Source of the DNA: CALNZV01 sp942491115
Lineage (GTDB): Bacteria > Desulfobacterota > Desulfobacteria > Desulfobacterales > UBA5852
DNA: 64,000 nt
Assembly: GCA_942491115.1 (NCBI GenBank)
Contig: CALNZV010000007.1
Location: forward strand, 620,001 to 684,000
Direction: 5' to 3'
The notes under the pieces are model-generated. The model was given only the letters and a program-made list of their open reading frames with translations, made no database searches and was not told the DNA's origin. Both the position numbers and the translations under genes were made by a program. Shown piece after piece: positions 44,996 to 53,814 of the stretch (positions within the stretch are counted from its first letter, which is position 1; every line of letters starts with the position of its first letter).

Positions 44996-45361
44996 CTACA
45001 CCCAGACATCGTTTTCAGCCGTCATTCTGCCGCCGGCATCGCCCGTGTTGACCACGCCCTTGGGTTCCACAAGCATCAGTTTGCATTCCTTTTCTGCCAC
45101 GGGCTTGTGCGCCACCCCTCTGGGGACGACAAACATCTCTCCTGAATCGATCGTCACATGGCCGTCCCGGAATTCGATCGTTAAGGTGCCATCCAACACG
45201 ACAAAGACCTCATCGGTATCCGGGTGGTCATGCCATAGGAATTCCCCCTGCACCCTTACCAGTTTGAATTGGTAATCGTTCATTTCTGCGATAACCCTGG
45301 GAGACCAGTGGTCATGGAACCTGGAGAATTTATCTTCAAAATTGATGGCGGTTTCGTTCAT
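44996..45361 (-). CDS. Small cupin-domain protein
   Basis: A 121-residue single cupin. The metal-binding motifs are GEFLWHDHPDTDEVFVVLDG (His-His-Glu) and the later PRGVAHKPVAEKE (His). The ATG at 45361 has TGGAG 5 bases upstream; the upstream extension of the frame is not protein-like. Members of this group are often called mannose-6-phosphate isomerase-like or simply cupins. The substrate is unknown. Confidence 0.85.
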   Translation of the reverse strand: MNETAINFEDKFSRFHDHWSPRVIAEMNDYQFKLVRVQGEFLWHDHPDTDEVFVVLDGTLTIEFRDGHVTIDSGEMFVVPRGVAHKPVAEKECKLMLVEPKGVVNTGDAGGRMTAENDVWV

Positions 45362-45555
45362 GCGATCTCCAGATGGCCGGTGTGAGTGAGTTGTTACCTG
45401 GCACTGTTTCCGACTACTTGATCCGACCGATTCACACCCAACGGGCGAGTCGAGGTGAAAGGGTGGGGCCTGCTTCACCCCCCCCAGCAAGACGTCAACG
45501 CCGAGCTAAGGGGCCGGGGAATCAACGGGGTCGACCGTTTTAAAGCAAGGCAATT

Positions 45556-46125
45556 TTAACCAATCATGCCGCTTACCAATGCCACATCTTTTCCCGGTAC
45601 CCATTGAGGGCCCGGTCGGGCGATTTTCTGCGGCCGGCTCTTTCCACCGGATATCGCCCAACGCAGAAACTTCACCCACCACGACCACTCTGAAACTGTT
45701 GGCGTCAGCTTCAACCCTAGTTCAGCGAAACAAAGCGAGTCTTCGATCAGGGCATCGTGCAGTGGGCGACATATCAATGGCCACGATAGTTGCGCCATTC
45801 CATGGGTGTTCATCTTCAACGTTTGACGCAGTTCCGTTTTATCTTTTTCCAACTCGAGGACATCATATCCATGATAGCCGTCAAAACCATTTGGCCCCGT
45901 AAATCGAAACAAGACCCGTTTTCCGGGCACATATTCTTCGACGACATATCGAATGGGGCCGTGGCCACCGTTTGCGGAGACGGAAAGTGGCTTATCGAAT
46001 TTCATTCGAGGCCAAAGCCGGTGAGGCCACAACAACTCTTTTTCTGACGATGGTGTATCGACTAAGCGACCGACGTCGACTGATTTGACCGGGTACTCAC
46101 GGCGATGACTGTTGATTACCTTCAT
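45556..46125 (-). CDS. SRPBCC-family protein
   Basis: A 189-residue protein with a START/SRPBCC pattern: an N-terminal strand (INSHRREYPV), WPRMKFDKPLSVSANGGHGPIRYVVEEYVPGKRVLFRF, a strand ELRQTLKMNTHG, and a long C-terminal helix region. It follows the style of small cytoplasmic polyketide-cyclase-like proteins. There is no clear ribosome site, but the frame is protein-like throughout. It lies 194 bases upstream of the cupin gene on the same strand. The function is unknown. Confidence 0.65.
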   Translation of the reverse strand: MKVINSHRREYPVKSVDVGRLVDTPSSEKELLWPHRLWPRMKFDKPLSVSANGGHGPIRYVVEEYVPGKRVLFRFTGPNGFDGYHGYDVLELEKDKTELRQTLKMNTHGMAQLSWPLICRPLHDALIEDSLCFAELGLKLTPTVSEWSWWVKFLRWAISGGKSRPQKIARPGPQWVPGKDVALVSGMIG

Positions 46126-46467
46126 TGTCGGTCTCGTCTAACGTTAAAGATGGAGCACCCTGTGCGTATTGATGAAAAATCAGTCGCTTCATGCGCCATG
46201 GCACCAAAAAAATTGAACTATGGACAAATAGTACACCTGCAATGCGATCTGTCGACATTGCACAAGGGTATCAGAAAGCCTCATCGACCTTAAAACCATG
46301 GCATTGGCCGCGGAGCCGGCTTCGCGGGAAGGGGGTTGTTGTCCCTGCAGCCGGGGATGGTCCGTTCTCATCTCACCTGGAATTCCCATTGGTTCTGCTT
46401 ATCATCCGGATCGGGTTCTCGTCGTGGCATCGAGACCGCGTTCCATCTTTCTAAAAAAGGACGACAA
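46126..46467. other. Intergenic region between SRPBCC and phosphodiesterase genes
   Basis: About 340 bases between two divergent genes. No gene was recognised; the open frames extending into it have no ribosome site. More AT-rich than the flanking genes in its first 150 bases. Confidence 0.35.
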
Positions 46468-46932
46468 ATGACGACCAAGATTGGACTCATTGCCGACACC
46501 CACGGCCTGCTTCGTCCGGAAGCGGTCGACTACCTGAGTGGCTGCGACGCTATCCTGCATGCCGGGGACATCGGGAATCCCGCCATTCTCGATGATCTTC
46601 AGACCATCGCACCGACCGAGGCCATCCGAGGGAACATCGACACTGCCCCCTGGGCCCGGGCGCTGCCGGACCGGAAAATGGTTGCCATGAGCGACCGGCG
46701 CCTCTATCTCATCCATCGCCTGGAGGACCTGGACGCGGATCCGGGCAGGGAGGGAATCCATGGAATCGTCTATGGTCACTCCCATCACCCGGGTTGCCGC
46801 CGTGAAAAAGGAGTGCTCTACATCAACCCCGGCAGTGCAGGACCCAGGCGCTTCCGGCTGCCGGTTTCCATCGGCAGGATCGTCGTCACGACGACCGGGA
46901 TTGACGGCGAAATCACCTTGCTGATTCCTTAG
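46468..46932 (+). CDS. YfcE/MJ0936-type metallophosphoesterase
   Basis: A compact 154-residue phosphodiesterase with all metal-binding motifs: Asp10 and His12 (ADTHG), HAGDIGN, the Asn in RGNID, and YGHSHHP. It is cytoplasmic and of the small two-metal group related to E. coli YfcE. The ATG at 46468 follows AAGGA by 6 bases; the frame is open further upstream, but the family start is here. The natural substrate is unknown. Confidence 0.9.
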   Translation: MTTKIGLIADTHGLLRPEAVDYLSGCDAILHAGDIGNPAILDDLQTIAPTEAIRGNIDTAPWARALPDRKMVAMSDRRLYLIHRLEDLDADPGREGIHGIVYGHSHHPGCRREKGVLYINPGSAGPRRFRLPVSIGRIVVTTTGIDGEITLLIP

Positions 46933-47014
46933 GGACCCTTCTCCCCGGATGTGCCGATCGCTCCGGCGCTGTGCATGGGAAGCAATTCCCCAGAGGGGTG
47001 GGAATGGGAGGGGT

Positions 47015-48034
47015 TCAAACGATTCGGGGTTCGAGTTCAAGACGGATGCCGAATCGGGAGTAGACCGATTCTTGAATCTCTTGGGCCAGGGCCATGATGT
47101 CAGCACCGGTGGCGCCGCCGTGATTGACCAGGACCAGGGCCTGGCGATCGTGGACGCCGCATCGGCCACGGCGTCGGCCTTTCCAGCCGCACCGGTCGAT
47201 CAACCACCCGGCCGCCACCTTGACCCGCCCTTCCGGAAGCGGGTATCGGGGCATGTCCGGAAATCTCTCCAGGAGCCTCTCCACCGCCCTGGGCCCCACC
47301 ACCGGATTCTTGAAGAAGCTGCCGGCATTGCCGAGAATCTCCGGATCGGGCAGTTTCCGAGCCCGGATGCGCGCCACGGCCTCTGCCACGACGGCGGGCG
47401 ACGGGTCGGTGTCCGCGGCGGCTGCCAGTTCCCGGGCAAGATCCCGGTAGGCGATGCACGGCCGTGGAATGGTCGACAGGATGAAGGTGACGGCGGTGAT
47501 CAGGTAGCGGTTCCGGGGCTCTGTCTTGAAGCGGCTGGTCCGGTAGCCGAATCCGCAGTCCCTCCTGCCGAACCGCCGCTCCTCTCCGCTATTCAGATCG
47601 ACGGCATCCAGATGGTCTACAAAGGCCTCCATCTCGACCCCATAAGCCCCGATGTTCTGGATGGGGCTCGCGCCCACACGGCCGGGAATCCCAATCAGGT
47701 TTTCGAGACCGAACCATCCGTTCTCCAGGCAGGTCCGGACGAAGCCGTCCCAGTTTTCCCCGGCGCCGGCCCGGACCCGAACGAACGCTCCATCTACCCC
47801 TGCAACCTCAATGCCCGAGAAATCAGGTCGCAGCACCACCCCGGGGAAATCTCCGGTCAGCACCACGTTGCTGCCGTCCCCCAGAACGAGGCGTGGCCGG
47901 TCCGCTAGAATACCGTTCTCCAGACACTCACTGACGTCACCGGCGGAGCCGAGGGACACCAGGTACCGGGCCGAGACATCGATCCCGAAGGTGTTCATTG
48001 ATCTCAGGGAAGGGTTCTCCACTATCGTCAGCAA
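47015..48034 (-). CDS. murB: UDP-N-acetylenolpyruvoylglucosamine reductase, type I
   Basis: NADPH/FAD enzyme for the second committed step of peptidoglycan synthesis. The 339-residue length and the motifs IPGRVGASPIQNIGAYGVE, FGYRTSRFK, and the catalytic Ser in GNAGSFFKNP are of the E. coli (type I) kind, with the C-terminal Glu in LELEPRIV. The start is uncertain: a TTG at 48034 with AAGG upstream gives an N-terminus of about the E. coli length before NTFGID, while the only ATG (47998) begins directly at MNTFG. It lies 16 bases after the radical SAM gene, so they form an operon. It is not in a mur cluster. Confidence 0.93.
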   Translation of the reverse strand: MLTIVENPSLRSMNTFGIDVSARYLVSLGSAGDVSECLENGILADRPRLVLGDGSNVVLTGDFPGVVLRPDFSGIEVAGVDGAFVRVRAGAGENWDGFVRTCLENGWFGLENLIGIPGRVGASPIQNIGAYGVEMEAFVDHLDAVDLNSGEERRFGRRDCGFGYRTSRFKTEPRNRYLITAVTFILSTIPRPCIAYRDLARELAAAADTDPSPAVVAEAVARIRARKLPDPEILGNAGSFFKNPVVGPRAVERLLERFPDMPRYPLPEGRVKVAAGWLIDRCGWKGRRRGRCGVHDRQALVLVNHGGATGADIMALAQEIQESVYSRFGIRLELEPRIV

Positions 48035-48050
48035 CGGAAATCGCCTTTTC

Positions 48051-49748
48051 CTATGGGGTATATGAAAGCCTCCGGCGGCACTCGGCGGCGAGAGGCCGCG
48101 CCCGGTCGTCGTCTTCGATCGGTGTCAGCACGGCCAGGGCCGAGTCGAAGCGCCCGGTGTTCATGGCACTCACGGCCAGACACACCGCAACCTCCACATC
48201 GTCGGGAAACCGGGAGTGCCCCCGGACCAGCACGTCCCGGGCGGCAACGAAGTCCCCGGCCTCCTGGGCCAACATGCCGAGCCCCAGGTAGGCCCTCGGG
48301 TGGGGCCCGTAGTCCAGGGCCCTCTCATATAGCCCTCGGGCAATGCCGGAAGGATCTTCGATGGCCTCCGGGCGGGCGTATTCCCCCCGGTGGAAGGTCA
48401 TCCCCAGCCGGGAGAGAAAATCGGCATGGAGTGAAGAGAAGGCCTCTTCCTCCGTCAGCTCGATCCTGTCCACAATTCCGGGAAGCAATCGGTGAAAGCC
48501 GGTTCGAAGGGTTCTGCCGAATTCGAGGACATCCTCCTGGGTGAGGACTGGATCCGTCTCGAAATAGGGGATGGTCTCGATGGGGGTCGACCAGATGTCG
48601 TCGGTGGTGCCGGTCCGCTCGCAAAACTCCCGGTAGAGGGCTGTTCCCGGGAAAAGGCTCAGGATGTAGAACACGACGCTCAGGGGTCGGATTTTTTCGA
48701 TGAGGTCCAGGGTTTCCTGAATGGTCTCCCTGGACTCTCCCGGACACCCGTATATGAAGTAGGCCCTGGGTAGGATCCCGTGCCTCAGGGTATCCCTGAA
48801 GGCGGATGCCACCCGCTCATCCGAGAAGGTCTTCCCGAGGCGACGGCGGATCTCCGGATTTCCGCTTTCCACCCCATAGCTGATCTGAATGCAGCCGGCC
48901 CGACGCATCCATCCCAGAACCTCAGCGTCCACGGCGTCCACTCGGGAGATGGCCGACCAGGAAACGGACAGTCCCCGTTTTAGAATCTCCCTGCAAACGG
49001 CGATGGCCCGACGCTTGCTGGCGGTGAAGGTGTCGTCGGACACGTTGAACCCCCCGACGCCCCTCCGGTGCAGCCGCTCCATCTGGTCCACGAAATAGCC
49101 GGGGGAATGATACCGGACCCGCCGGCCCCAGTAGTCCGGAGAGCCGCAGAATCGACAGTTGGCCGGGCATCCCCGGGTAAGGGCGAGGTGGGAAAAGGTG
49201 AAGTGATCGGCGGGGTTGGGCAGTTCATCGAGATCCGTCAACAGGGGTGGGCAATCGGTTCTGACGGGCAAACCGTCTTTCCGGTAGGCCACCCCCTGAA
49301 TGGCATCCAGAGCCGAGGGGCGCCCCCCCCCATCGACCCAGCGGGCCAGATTCAAAAACGGCTCCTCCCCTTCCCCGATCACCACCAGATCGACCGCCTT
49401 GAAGCGGGCAAGAAAATGCCTCCACAGAAACGAGGCCCCCACGCCGCCGAAAACGGTGACCGTTTCTGGAAAACAGGCCTTCACGGTGCTGGCCATCTCG
49501 ACACCGCCCCACCGGTTGGCCTGAAGAATCGAAAACCCAACGATGTCCGGGCGCTGGACCATGAGCAGTTCCCGGAAGGCGTCGGGTTGCCCTCTCATCA
49601 TCTGGCCGTTGACCACCTCGACCCCATATCCCCGGGTTTTGAGAAGGGCGGCGATGTAATAGAGCCCGATCGGGATGGAAGCAGCGTCCTCGCCATGGAT
49701 GCGGTCGTCGAGACAGGGCGGATATACCAGTAAAACCCTCGTTGCCAT
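48051..49748 (-). CDS. B12-binding radical SAM protein with C-terminal TPR-like region
   Basis: A 565-residue protein. Residues 1-140 form a cobalamin-binding Rossmann domain (RVLLVYPP, IPIGLYYIAALLKTRGYGVEVVNG). Radical SAM follows with the cluster motif CPANCRFC and the B12-type FNVSDDTFTASKRRA, YGVESGNPEIRRRLGKTF and FIYGCPGESRETIQETLDLI. The last 130 residues include a TPR-like segment (RAYLGLGMLAQEAGDFVAARDVL). The ATG at 49748 starts right at the domain, although its ribosome site is weak. Substrate unknown; the class includes methyltransferases and tailoring enzymes. Divergent from the LysA-like gene through an AT-rich region. Confidence 0.85.
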   Translation of the reverse strand: MATRVLLVYPPCLDDRIHGEDAASIPIGLYYIAALLKTRGYGVEVVNGQMMRGQPDAFRELLMVQRPDIVGFSILQANRWGGVEMASTVKACFPETVTVFGGVGASFLWRHFLARFKAVDLVVIGEGEEPFLNLARWVDGGGRPSALDAIQGVAYRKDGLPVRTDCPPLLTDLDELPNPADHFTFSHLALTRGCPANCRFCGSPDYWGRRVRYHSPGYFVDQMERLHRRGVGGFNVSDDTFTASKRRAIAVCREILKRGLSVSWSAISRVDAVDAEVLGWMRRAGCIQISYGVESGNPEIRRRLGKTFSDERVASAFRDTLRHGILPRAYFIYGCPGESRETIQETLDLIEKIRPLSVVFYILSLFPGTALYREFCERTGTTDDIWSTPIETIPYFETDPVLTQEDVLEFGRTLRTGFHRLLPGIVDRIELTEEEAFSSLHADFLSRLGMTFHRGEYARPEAIEDPSGIARGLYERALDYGPHPRAYLGLGMLAQEAGDFVAARDVLVRGHSRFPDDVEVAVCLAVSAMNTGRFDSALAVLTPIEDDDRARPLAAECRRRLSYTP

Positions 49749-49872
49749 GGCTACTGATACCATGGCGGCAGCAGGGTTCAAGTCCTTTCATGCCCTTCTG
49801 TATCCGTCTCCGGTTTAGGAAGGCACCCATCACCCGATGAGACAACCATATCCCAAATGTCGAATTATATTC

Positions 49873-49901
49873 TTGACATATAAAAATATGTTATATATTA
49901 T
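49873..49901 (+). promoter_or_regulatory. Near-consensus sigma-70 promoter of the LysA-like gene
   Basis: TTGACA (6 of 6), a 17-base spacer, then TATTAT (5 of 6). Transcription would begin near 49908, giving a leader of about 220 bases. Confidence 0.62.
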
Positions 49902-49986
49902 TCTGAATATTATACCTTTTAACGAATTATAATTTATATTATTCTTATATTTATGACAATTATTCAGAAACATTTGAAGCAAGGAC

Positions 49987-50028
49987 CGACCCTCCGTCAA
50001 TGCCGATACGGAGCCGACGGGAGGGTCG
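49987..50028 (+). promoter_or_regulatory. Long leader hairpin upstream of the LysA-like gene
   Basis: CGACCCTCCGTC pairs with GACGGGAGGGTCG, with one bulged G, across a 17-base loop. It sits in the inferred 5' leader, 100 bases before the start codon, with no T tract. A regulatory leader or attenuator is possible. Confidence 0.5.
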
Positions 50029-50127
50029 ATTTGGCGGTTAGGACTATCATTTTAACCCCATGGCTTGCCCGTCCATCGGCCCTTGGATCGGTCAGGCCAC
50101 AGGGCCCAACAAACCGGAGAAGACCCA

Positions 50128-51396
50128 ATGCCCATGTCAGACCCATTTGCCCGACGGCTCACCCCCATTGTCGACCAGATCGCCGATCACTTCGGCACCC
50201 CCTTTCATATCTATGATGAAACCGGCATCCGAGAGACCGGAGCAGCTCTCCAGGAGGCTTTTGCCGCCATGGACGGCTTTCGGGAATATTTTGCCGTGAA
50301 GGCCCTGCCCAACCTTCGAATCCTATCGATCATGAGGGAAATGGGCTTCGGATTCGACTGCAGCTCGATTCCGGAGTTGATCCTCAGCCGCACCGTGGGG
50401 GCCCGGGGAGAGGACCTCATGTTCACATCCAACAACACCACCCGGGAGGAGTTCGAAGCCGCCCGGGACAACGGTGGCAGCATCATCAATCTGGACGACA
50501 TCACACTTCTGGACAAAATGGCCCCCATGCCCGAGCTCATCTGCTTCCGCTACAACCCGGGGCCCCGCCGGACCGGCAACGCCATCATCGGCAATCCCGC
50601 AGAGGCCAAATACGGCGTCAGCCACGACCAGATCATAGAGGCCTACCGGCAGGCCAGAGATGGCGGTGTCAAACGCTTCGGTCTCCACACCATGATGGCG
50701 TCCAACACCCTCGACCACACCTATCTGATCGACACCGTCCGAATGCTCCTCGAGCTGGCCCGGCATATTTCCGACGAGCTGGGAATCGGCTTCGAGTTCA
50801 TCAACATCGGCGGCGGCATCGGCATCCCCTACCACCCCGGGGAGGCACCCTTCGACATCACCGCCATGGCGGAAGCCACTATGGGCCTCTTCGACGCCTT
50901 CCGGGAGAAAAACGGCTATCTGCCCAGACTCTACATGGAAAACGGCCGATTCATCACCGGTCCCCACGGGGTGCTGGTCACACGGGCCATCAACCGCAAA
51001 GAGATCTATCGGCACTACATCGGGGTGGATGCCTGCATGTCGTCTCTGATGCGACCGGCCATCTACGGCGCCTACCATCACATCACCATTCCCTCCAAAG
51101 AAAACGGCCACCCTAAAATCACGGTGGACGTGGTGGGCTCCCTGTGCGAAAACAACGACAAGTTTGCCATCCAGCGGGAGCTGCCGCCCGTGGATATGGG
51201 GGACCTCCTCCTTATCCACGACACCGGCGCCCACGGTCATGCCATGGGATTCAACTACAACGGCCGGCTGCAGCCGAAGGAACTGCTGTTGAAAAGCGAC
51301 GGAACCGTCGAGCTCATCCGCCGGGAGGAAACCGTGACCGACTACCTGGCCACCCAGCAGTTTTCCCCCGATGTGTTGTCTATCCAGGGAAAATGA
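50128..51396 (+). CDS. lysA: Diaminopimelate decarboxylase family PLP enzyme (LysA-like)
   Basis: A 422-residue fold-type III PLP enzyme. Lys58 in EYFAVKALPN should bind PLP, HTMMASN and INIGGGIGIPY are the expected phosphate-binding neighbourhood, and the Cys-Glu pair of the dimer-interface active site appears as GSLCENNDKF. The C-terminal motif HDTGAHGHAMGFNYNGR is the DAP-decarboxylase counterpart of GAYG. The ATG at 50128 has GGAG 8 bases upstream; an in-frame ATG two codons on is an alternative. It would make L-lysine from meso-DAP. Carboxynorspermidine or other diamino-acid decarboxylase activity cannot be ruled out. Confidence 0.85.
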   Translation: MPMSDPFARRLTPIVDQIADHFGTPFHIYDETGIRETGAALQEAFAAMDGFREYFAVKALPNLRILSIMREMGFGFDCSSIPELILSRTVGARGEDLMFTSNNTTREEFEAARDNGGSIINLDDITLLDKMAPMPELICFRYNPGPRRTGNAIIGNPAEAKYGVSHDQIIEAYRQARDGGVKRFGLHTMMASNTLDHTYLIDTVRMLLELARHISDELGIGFEFINIGGGIGIPYHPGEAPFDITAMAEATMGLFDAFREKNGYLPRLYMENGRFITGPHGVLVTRAINRKEIYRHYIGVDACMSSLMRPAIYGAYHHITIPSKENGHPKITVDVVGSLCENNDKFAIQRELPPVDMGDLLLIHDTGAHGHAMGFNYNGRLQPKELLLKSDGTVELIRREETVTDYLATQQFSPDVLSIQGK

Positions 51397-51492
51397 CCGG
51401 CAGTCCGAGCTGGAGGGATCATCGGCCAACACCGGGACCTCCCTGAAAAGAGGCCCCAGGCTTGGGTCCCCATTATCTGAAACGGACACGAC

Positions 51493-53109
51493 ATGACATC
51501 AAAGCCCTACACGGTAAAAGCCGTCCTCTTCGATTTCGACGGCACCCTCACCCGCCCCGGGGCCATTGACTTCCACCGCATCCGGGAGACCATTGGCTGC
51601 CCGCCCGAACGGACCATTCTGGAATTCATTTCAGAGCTGCCGGACAAGGGACGTCGGGAGGAGGCCATCGCATTCCTCCATCGCATGGAGATGGGGGCTG
51701 CCGAGGCCTCGACGCCCAACGAGGATGCCGAGGACATCATCGCCCATCTCAGAGACATCGGGATGCCCTTCGGTATTCTCACCCGGAACAGCCGTGAAGC
51801 CGTCGCCTGCGCCCTGACCCGTTTTTCCGGGCTCTCTCTCCAGGATTTCGATCTCGTTATCACACGGGACGACCCCGTCGCCCCGAAACCCAGCCCCGAT
51901 GGGGTACTCCAGGCGGCAGGCCGTTTCAGGGTGGAGCCTTCGGAAGTCCTGATGGTTGGGGATTTCCGTCTCGACATCGAGGCGGGCAGCAGTGCCGGCG
52001 CTCTTACCGCCGAATTGGTGCCTCCGGGACAACAACCGACCTCCGAGGCCACCTTCATGCTGAAACGGCTGTCCGAGCTAAGGGCAATCCTCAGGGGCGG
52101 CCGCCCGTTGCCGGCCGGTAAATTCCCCAGCGACCTTCTGGAGGAATTCTTTGGCCGTCTCTCCCGGGTGGATCCCCGGGTTCTTGTTCAGCCCAGCGTC
52201 GGGGAGGACACCGCCGCCATCGACATGTCCGGCGAAGACACGGTCATCCTCACATCGGACCCCATTACTTTCGTCAGCGATCAGATCGCCACATACGCCG
52301 TTCTCATCAACGCCAACGATATCGCCACTGCCGGGGCAATACCCCGCTGGCTGCTAACCACGCTCCTCTTTCCCCCGGGCACGACCCCCTCGGCCATCCG
52401 CTCCGTGATGAACGACATCCGGGATGCCTGCGACCGATGGCAGGTCACCTTGTGCGGGGGACATACGGAAATTACCGATGCGGTGACCCGACCGGTGGTA
52501 ACGGGCATGATGGTGGGCACCGTGACCCGCAGCGGGCTCATCGACAAGCGGTCCATGCGCCCCGGGGATGCCGTTCTACTGACGAAAGGGGTGTCCGTGG
52601 AAGGAACGGCGATCATCGCCAGGGAGTTCTCCGGTCGCCTATCGACCCTGGGCATGGATGAAGCGGCAATCCGCAGGGGCCAGTCGTTCCTGGACAAGCT
52701 CAGCATCCTTGAGGAAGCCAGGCTGGCCATCGCCTCAGGGGGGGTGAGCGCACTTCATGACGTCACCGAAGGGGGGCTCGCCACCGCATTGTCGGAGTTG
52801 AGCGCCGCCGGGGGGCACCGGTTTCGAATACGGGTGGACCACATTCCGATCTTCCCCCAAACCCAGCGTGTCTGCTCCCTTCTGGGAATCGACCCCATGG
52901 GTCTGATCGGGTCCGGGAGCCTTGTCATTTGCTGCCGCCCGGATAAAGCCGAAGGGATTCTGAGGACGGTGGCCGCGGCAGGCATCGACGTGACGCGTAT
53001 TGGCGACGTGCTGGAACCGGGTACCGGCATCGAGGCCCGAAGGGGGCAGACTCCCGTTCCATGGCCTCGGTTCGAGGTGGACGAAATCACCCGTCTATTT
53101 CAGGGCTGA
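51493..53109 (+). CDS. HAD hydrolase fused to a HypE/AIR-synthase-like domain
   Basis: A 538-residue two-domain protein. Residues 1-200 are a HAD family IA phosphatase: motif I Asp14/Asp16 in LFDFDGTLT, motif II LTRNSRE, Lys in APKPSPDG, and motif IV VGDFRLDIEAG. Residues about 205-538 are an AIR-synthase/HypE-like ATP-binding domain: PSVGEDTAAIDM, INANDIATAGAIPRWLL, LCGGHTEITDAVTRPVVTG, and HDVTEGGLATALSEL. No hydrogenase maturation genes are near. It sits 96 bases after the LysA-like gene and may be cotranscribed with it. The fusion suggests a phosphate-handling or dehydration step, but the reaction is unknown. Confidence 0.82.
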   Translation: MTSKPYTVKAVLFDFDGTLTRPGAIDFHRIRETIGCPPERTILEFISELPDKGRREEAIAFLHRMEMGAAEASTPNEDAEDIIAHLRDIGMPFGILTRNSREAVACALTRFSGLSLQDFDLVITRDDPVAPKPSPDGVLQAAGRFRVEPSEVLMVGDFRLDIEAGSSAGALTAELVPPGQQPTSEATFMLKRLSELRAILRGGRPLPAGKFPSDLLEEFFGRLSRVDPRVLVQPSVGEDTAAIDMSGEDTVILTSDPITFVSDQIATYAVLINANDIATAGAIPRWLLTTLLFPPGTTPSAIRSVMNDIRDACDRWQVTLCGGHTEITDAVTRPVVTGMMVGTVTRSGLIDKRSMRPGDAVLLTKGVSVEGTAIIAREFSGRLSTLGMDEAAIRRGQSFLDKLSILEEARLAIASGGVSALHDVTEGGLATALSELSAAGGHRFRIRVDHIPIFPQTQRVCSLLGIDPMGLIGSGSLVICCRPDKAEGILRTVAAAGIDVTRIGDVLEPGTGIEARRGQTPVPWPRFEVDEITRLFQG

Positions 53110-53133
53110 CGCGCCTTGGGGCCACCCATCCCA

Positions 53134-53166
53134 CAAAAAAAGCCCCGTCCCGTGGGAGGGGGCTTC
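53134..53166 (-). terminator. Rho-independent terminator of the TetR gene
   Basis: On the minus strand AAGCCCCC pairs with GGGGCTT, followed by seven T. It lies 20 bases after the TetR stop; it may also act on the opposite strand for the HAD-AIRS gene. Confidence 0.85.
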
Positions 53167-53184
53167 ACCGGATCGGGGTTGGGG

Positions 53185-53814
53185 TTATTTCTTCAGCCCT
53201 CGGTAGAAGATTTCAAAAGCCACTTCCAGGGTTTCCTTCAGAAAATTCTTCTCGTCGTCGATAATTTTCTTGCTGGCCTCCCACAGCACCACCCCGGAGA
53301 AGAGGGACCAGAAGATATCCGCCAGGCTCATCGGGGTGTGCTCGACAAAGGTCCCCGCCTTGATGCCCTCTTCGAATATTTTGGCAATCGCCTCGATGGA
53401 GTTTCTGGACAGGGTCTTGATCTCCGTCATCAGCTGGGGAGATAGATTTTTGAGGGTCTCGCTCGATTGGAGATGAAACATGTTGATGATAATGAGGGGA
53501 TCGAACTCATAAACGTCGTACATAGCGTCCATGAGGGAGCGAACTTTCTGCTCCGGGCTCGACTCCGACTCACTGTCCACATGCTCTACACGAATCAGCA
53601 GATATTGAAGAATCCTTAATGAAAGGGAGGCGTAAAGCTCCTCTTTGTTTTTGAAATAGAGGTACAAGGTGCCGGGGCTGAGTTCTGCCTCATGGGCAAT
53701 GTCCTCCATTGTCGCCTTGTTGAATCCTTTTTCGGAAAAGACGCGTTTTGCCGCAACCATGATTTGCTGGCGGCGGCGCTCCTTTTCTCGCTCCTTTCTT
53801 TCCTGGATTCCCAT
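53185..53814 (-). CDS. TetR/AcrR family transcriptional regulator
   Basis: A 209-residue repressor-type protein. The N-terminal DNA-binding domain is clear: IMVAAKRVFSEKGFNKATMEDIAHEAELSPGTLYLYFKNKEELYASL. The rest is a helical ligand-binding domain. Residues 1-16 are very basic and acidic (RKEREKERRR). AGGAG lies 10 bases before the ATG. A possible promoter upstream (TTGACT, 17 bases, then TATTGA) has a weak -10. Its target is not evident; it converges with the HAD-AIRS gene. Confidence 0.93.
   Translation of the reverse strand: MGIQERKEREKERRRQQIMVAAKRVFSEKGFNKATMEDIAHEAELSPGTLYLYFKNKEELYASLSLRILQYLLIRVEHVDSESESSPEQKVRSLMDAMYDVYEFDPLIIINMFHLQSSETLKNLSPQLMTEIKTLSRNSIEAIAKIFEEGIKAGTFVEHTPMSLADIFWSLFSGVVLWEASKKIIDDEKNFLKETLEVAFEIFYRGLKK

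Larger units (their letters stand above)
49749..50127. other. AT-rich divergent promoter region
   Basis: About 380 bases between the radical SAM and decarboxylase genes. Bases 49860-49975 are strikingly AT-rich in an otherwise GC-rich sequence. A near-consensus plus-strand promoter and a leader hairpin are listed separately. A minus-strand candidate TTGTCA (reverse of TGACAA at 49954-49959) with AT-rich -10 options could drive the radical SAM gene. Confidence 0.5.

Noticed and set aside
44734..45051. 105-codon plus-strand open frame in a gap
   Set aside because: No ribosome site, overlaps the cupin gene, and nothing recognisable in the translation.
50323..51489. 388-codon minus-strand open frame
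   Set aside because: Antisense to the LysA-like gene, which has clear PLP-enzyme motifs.
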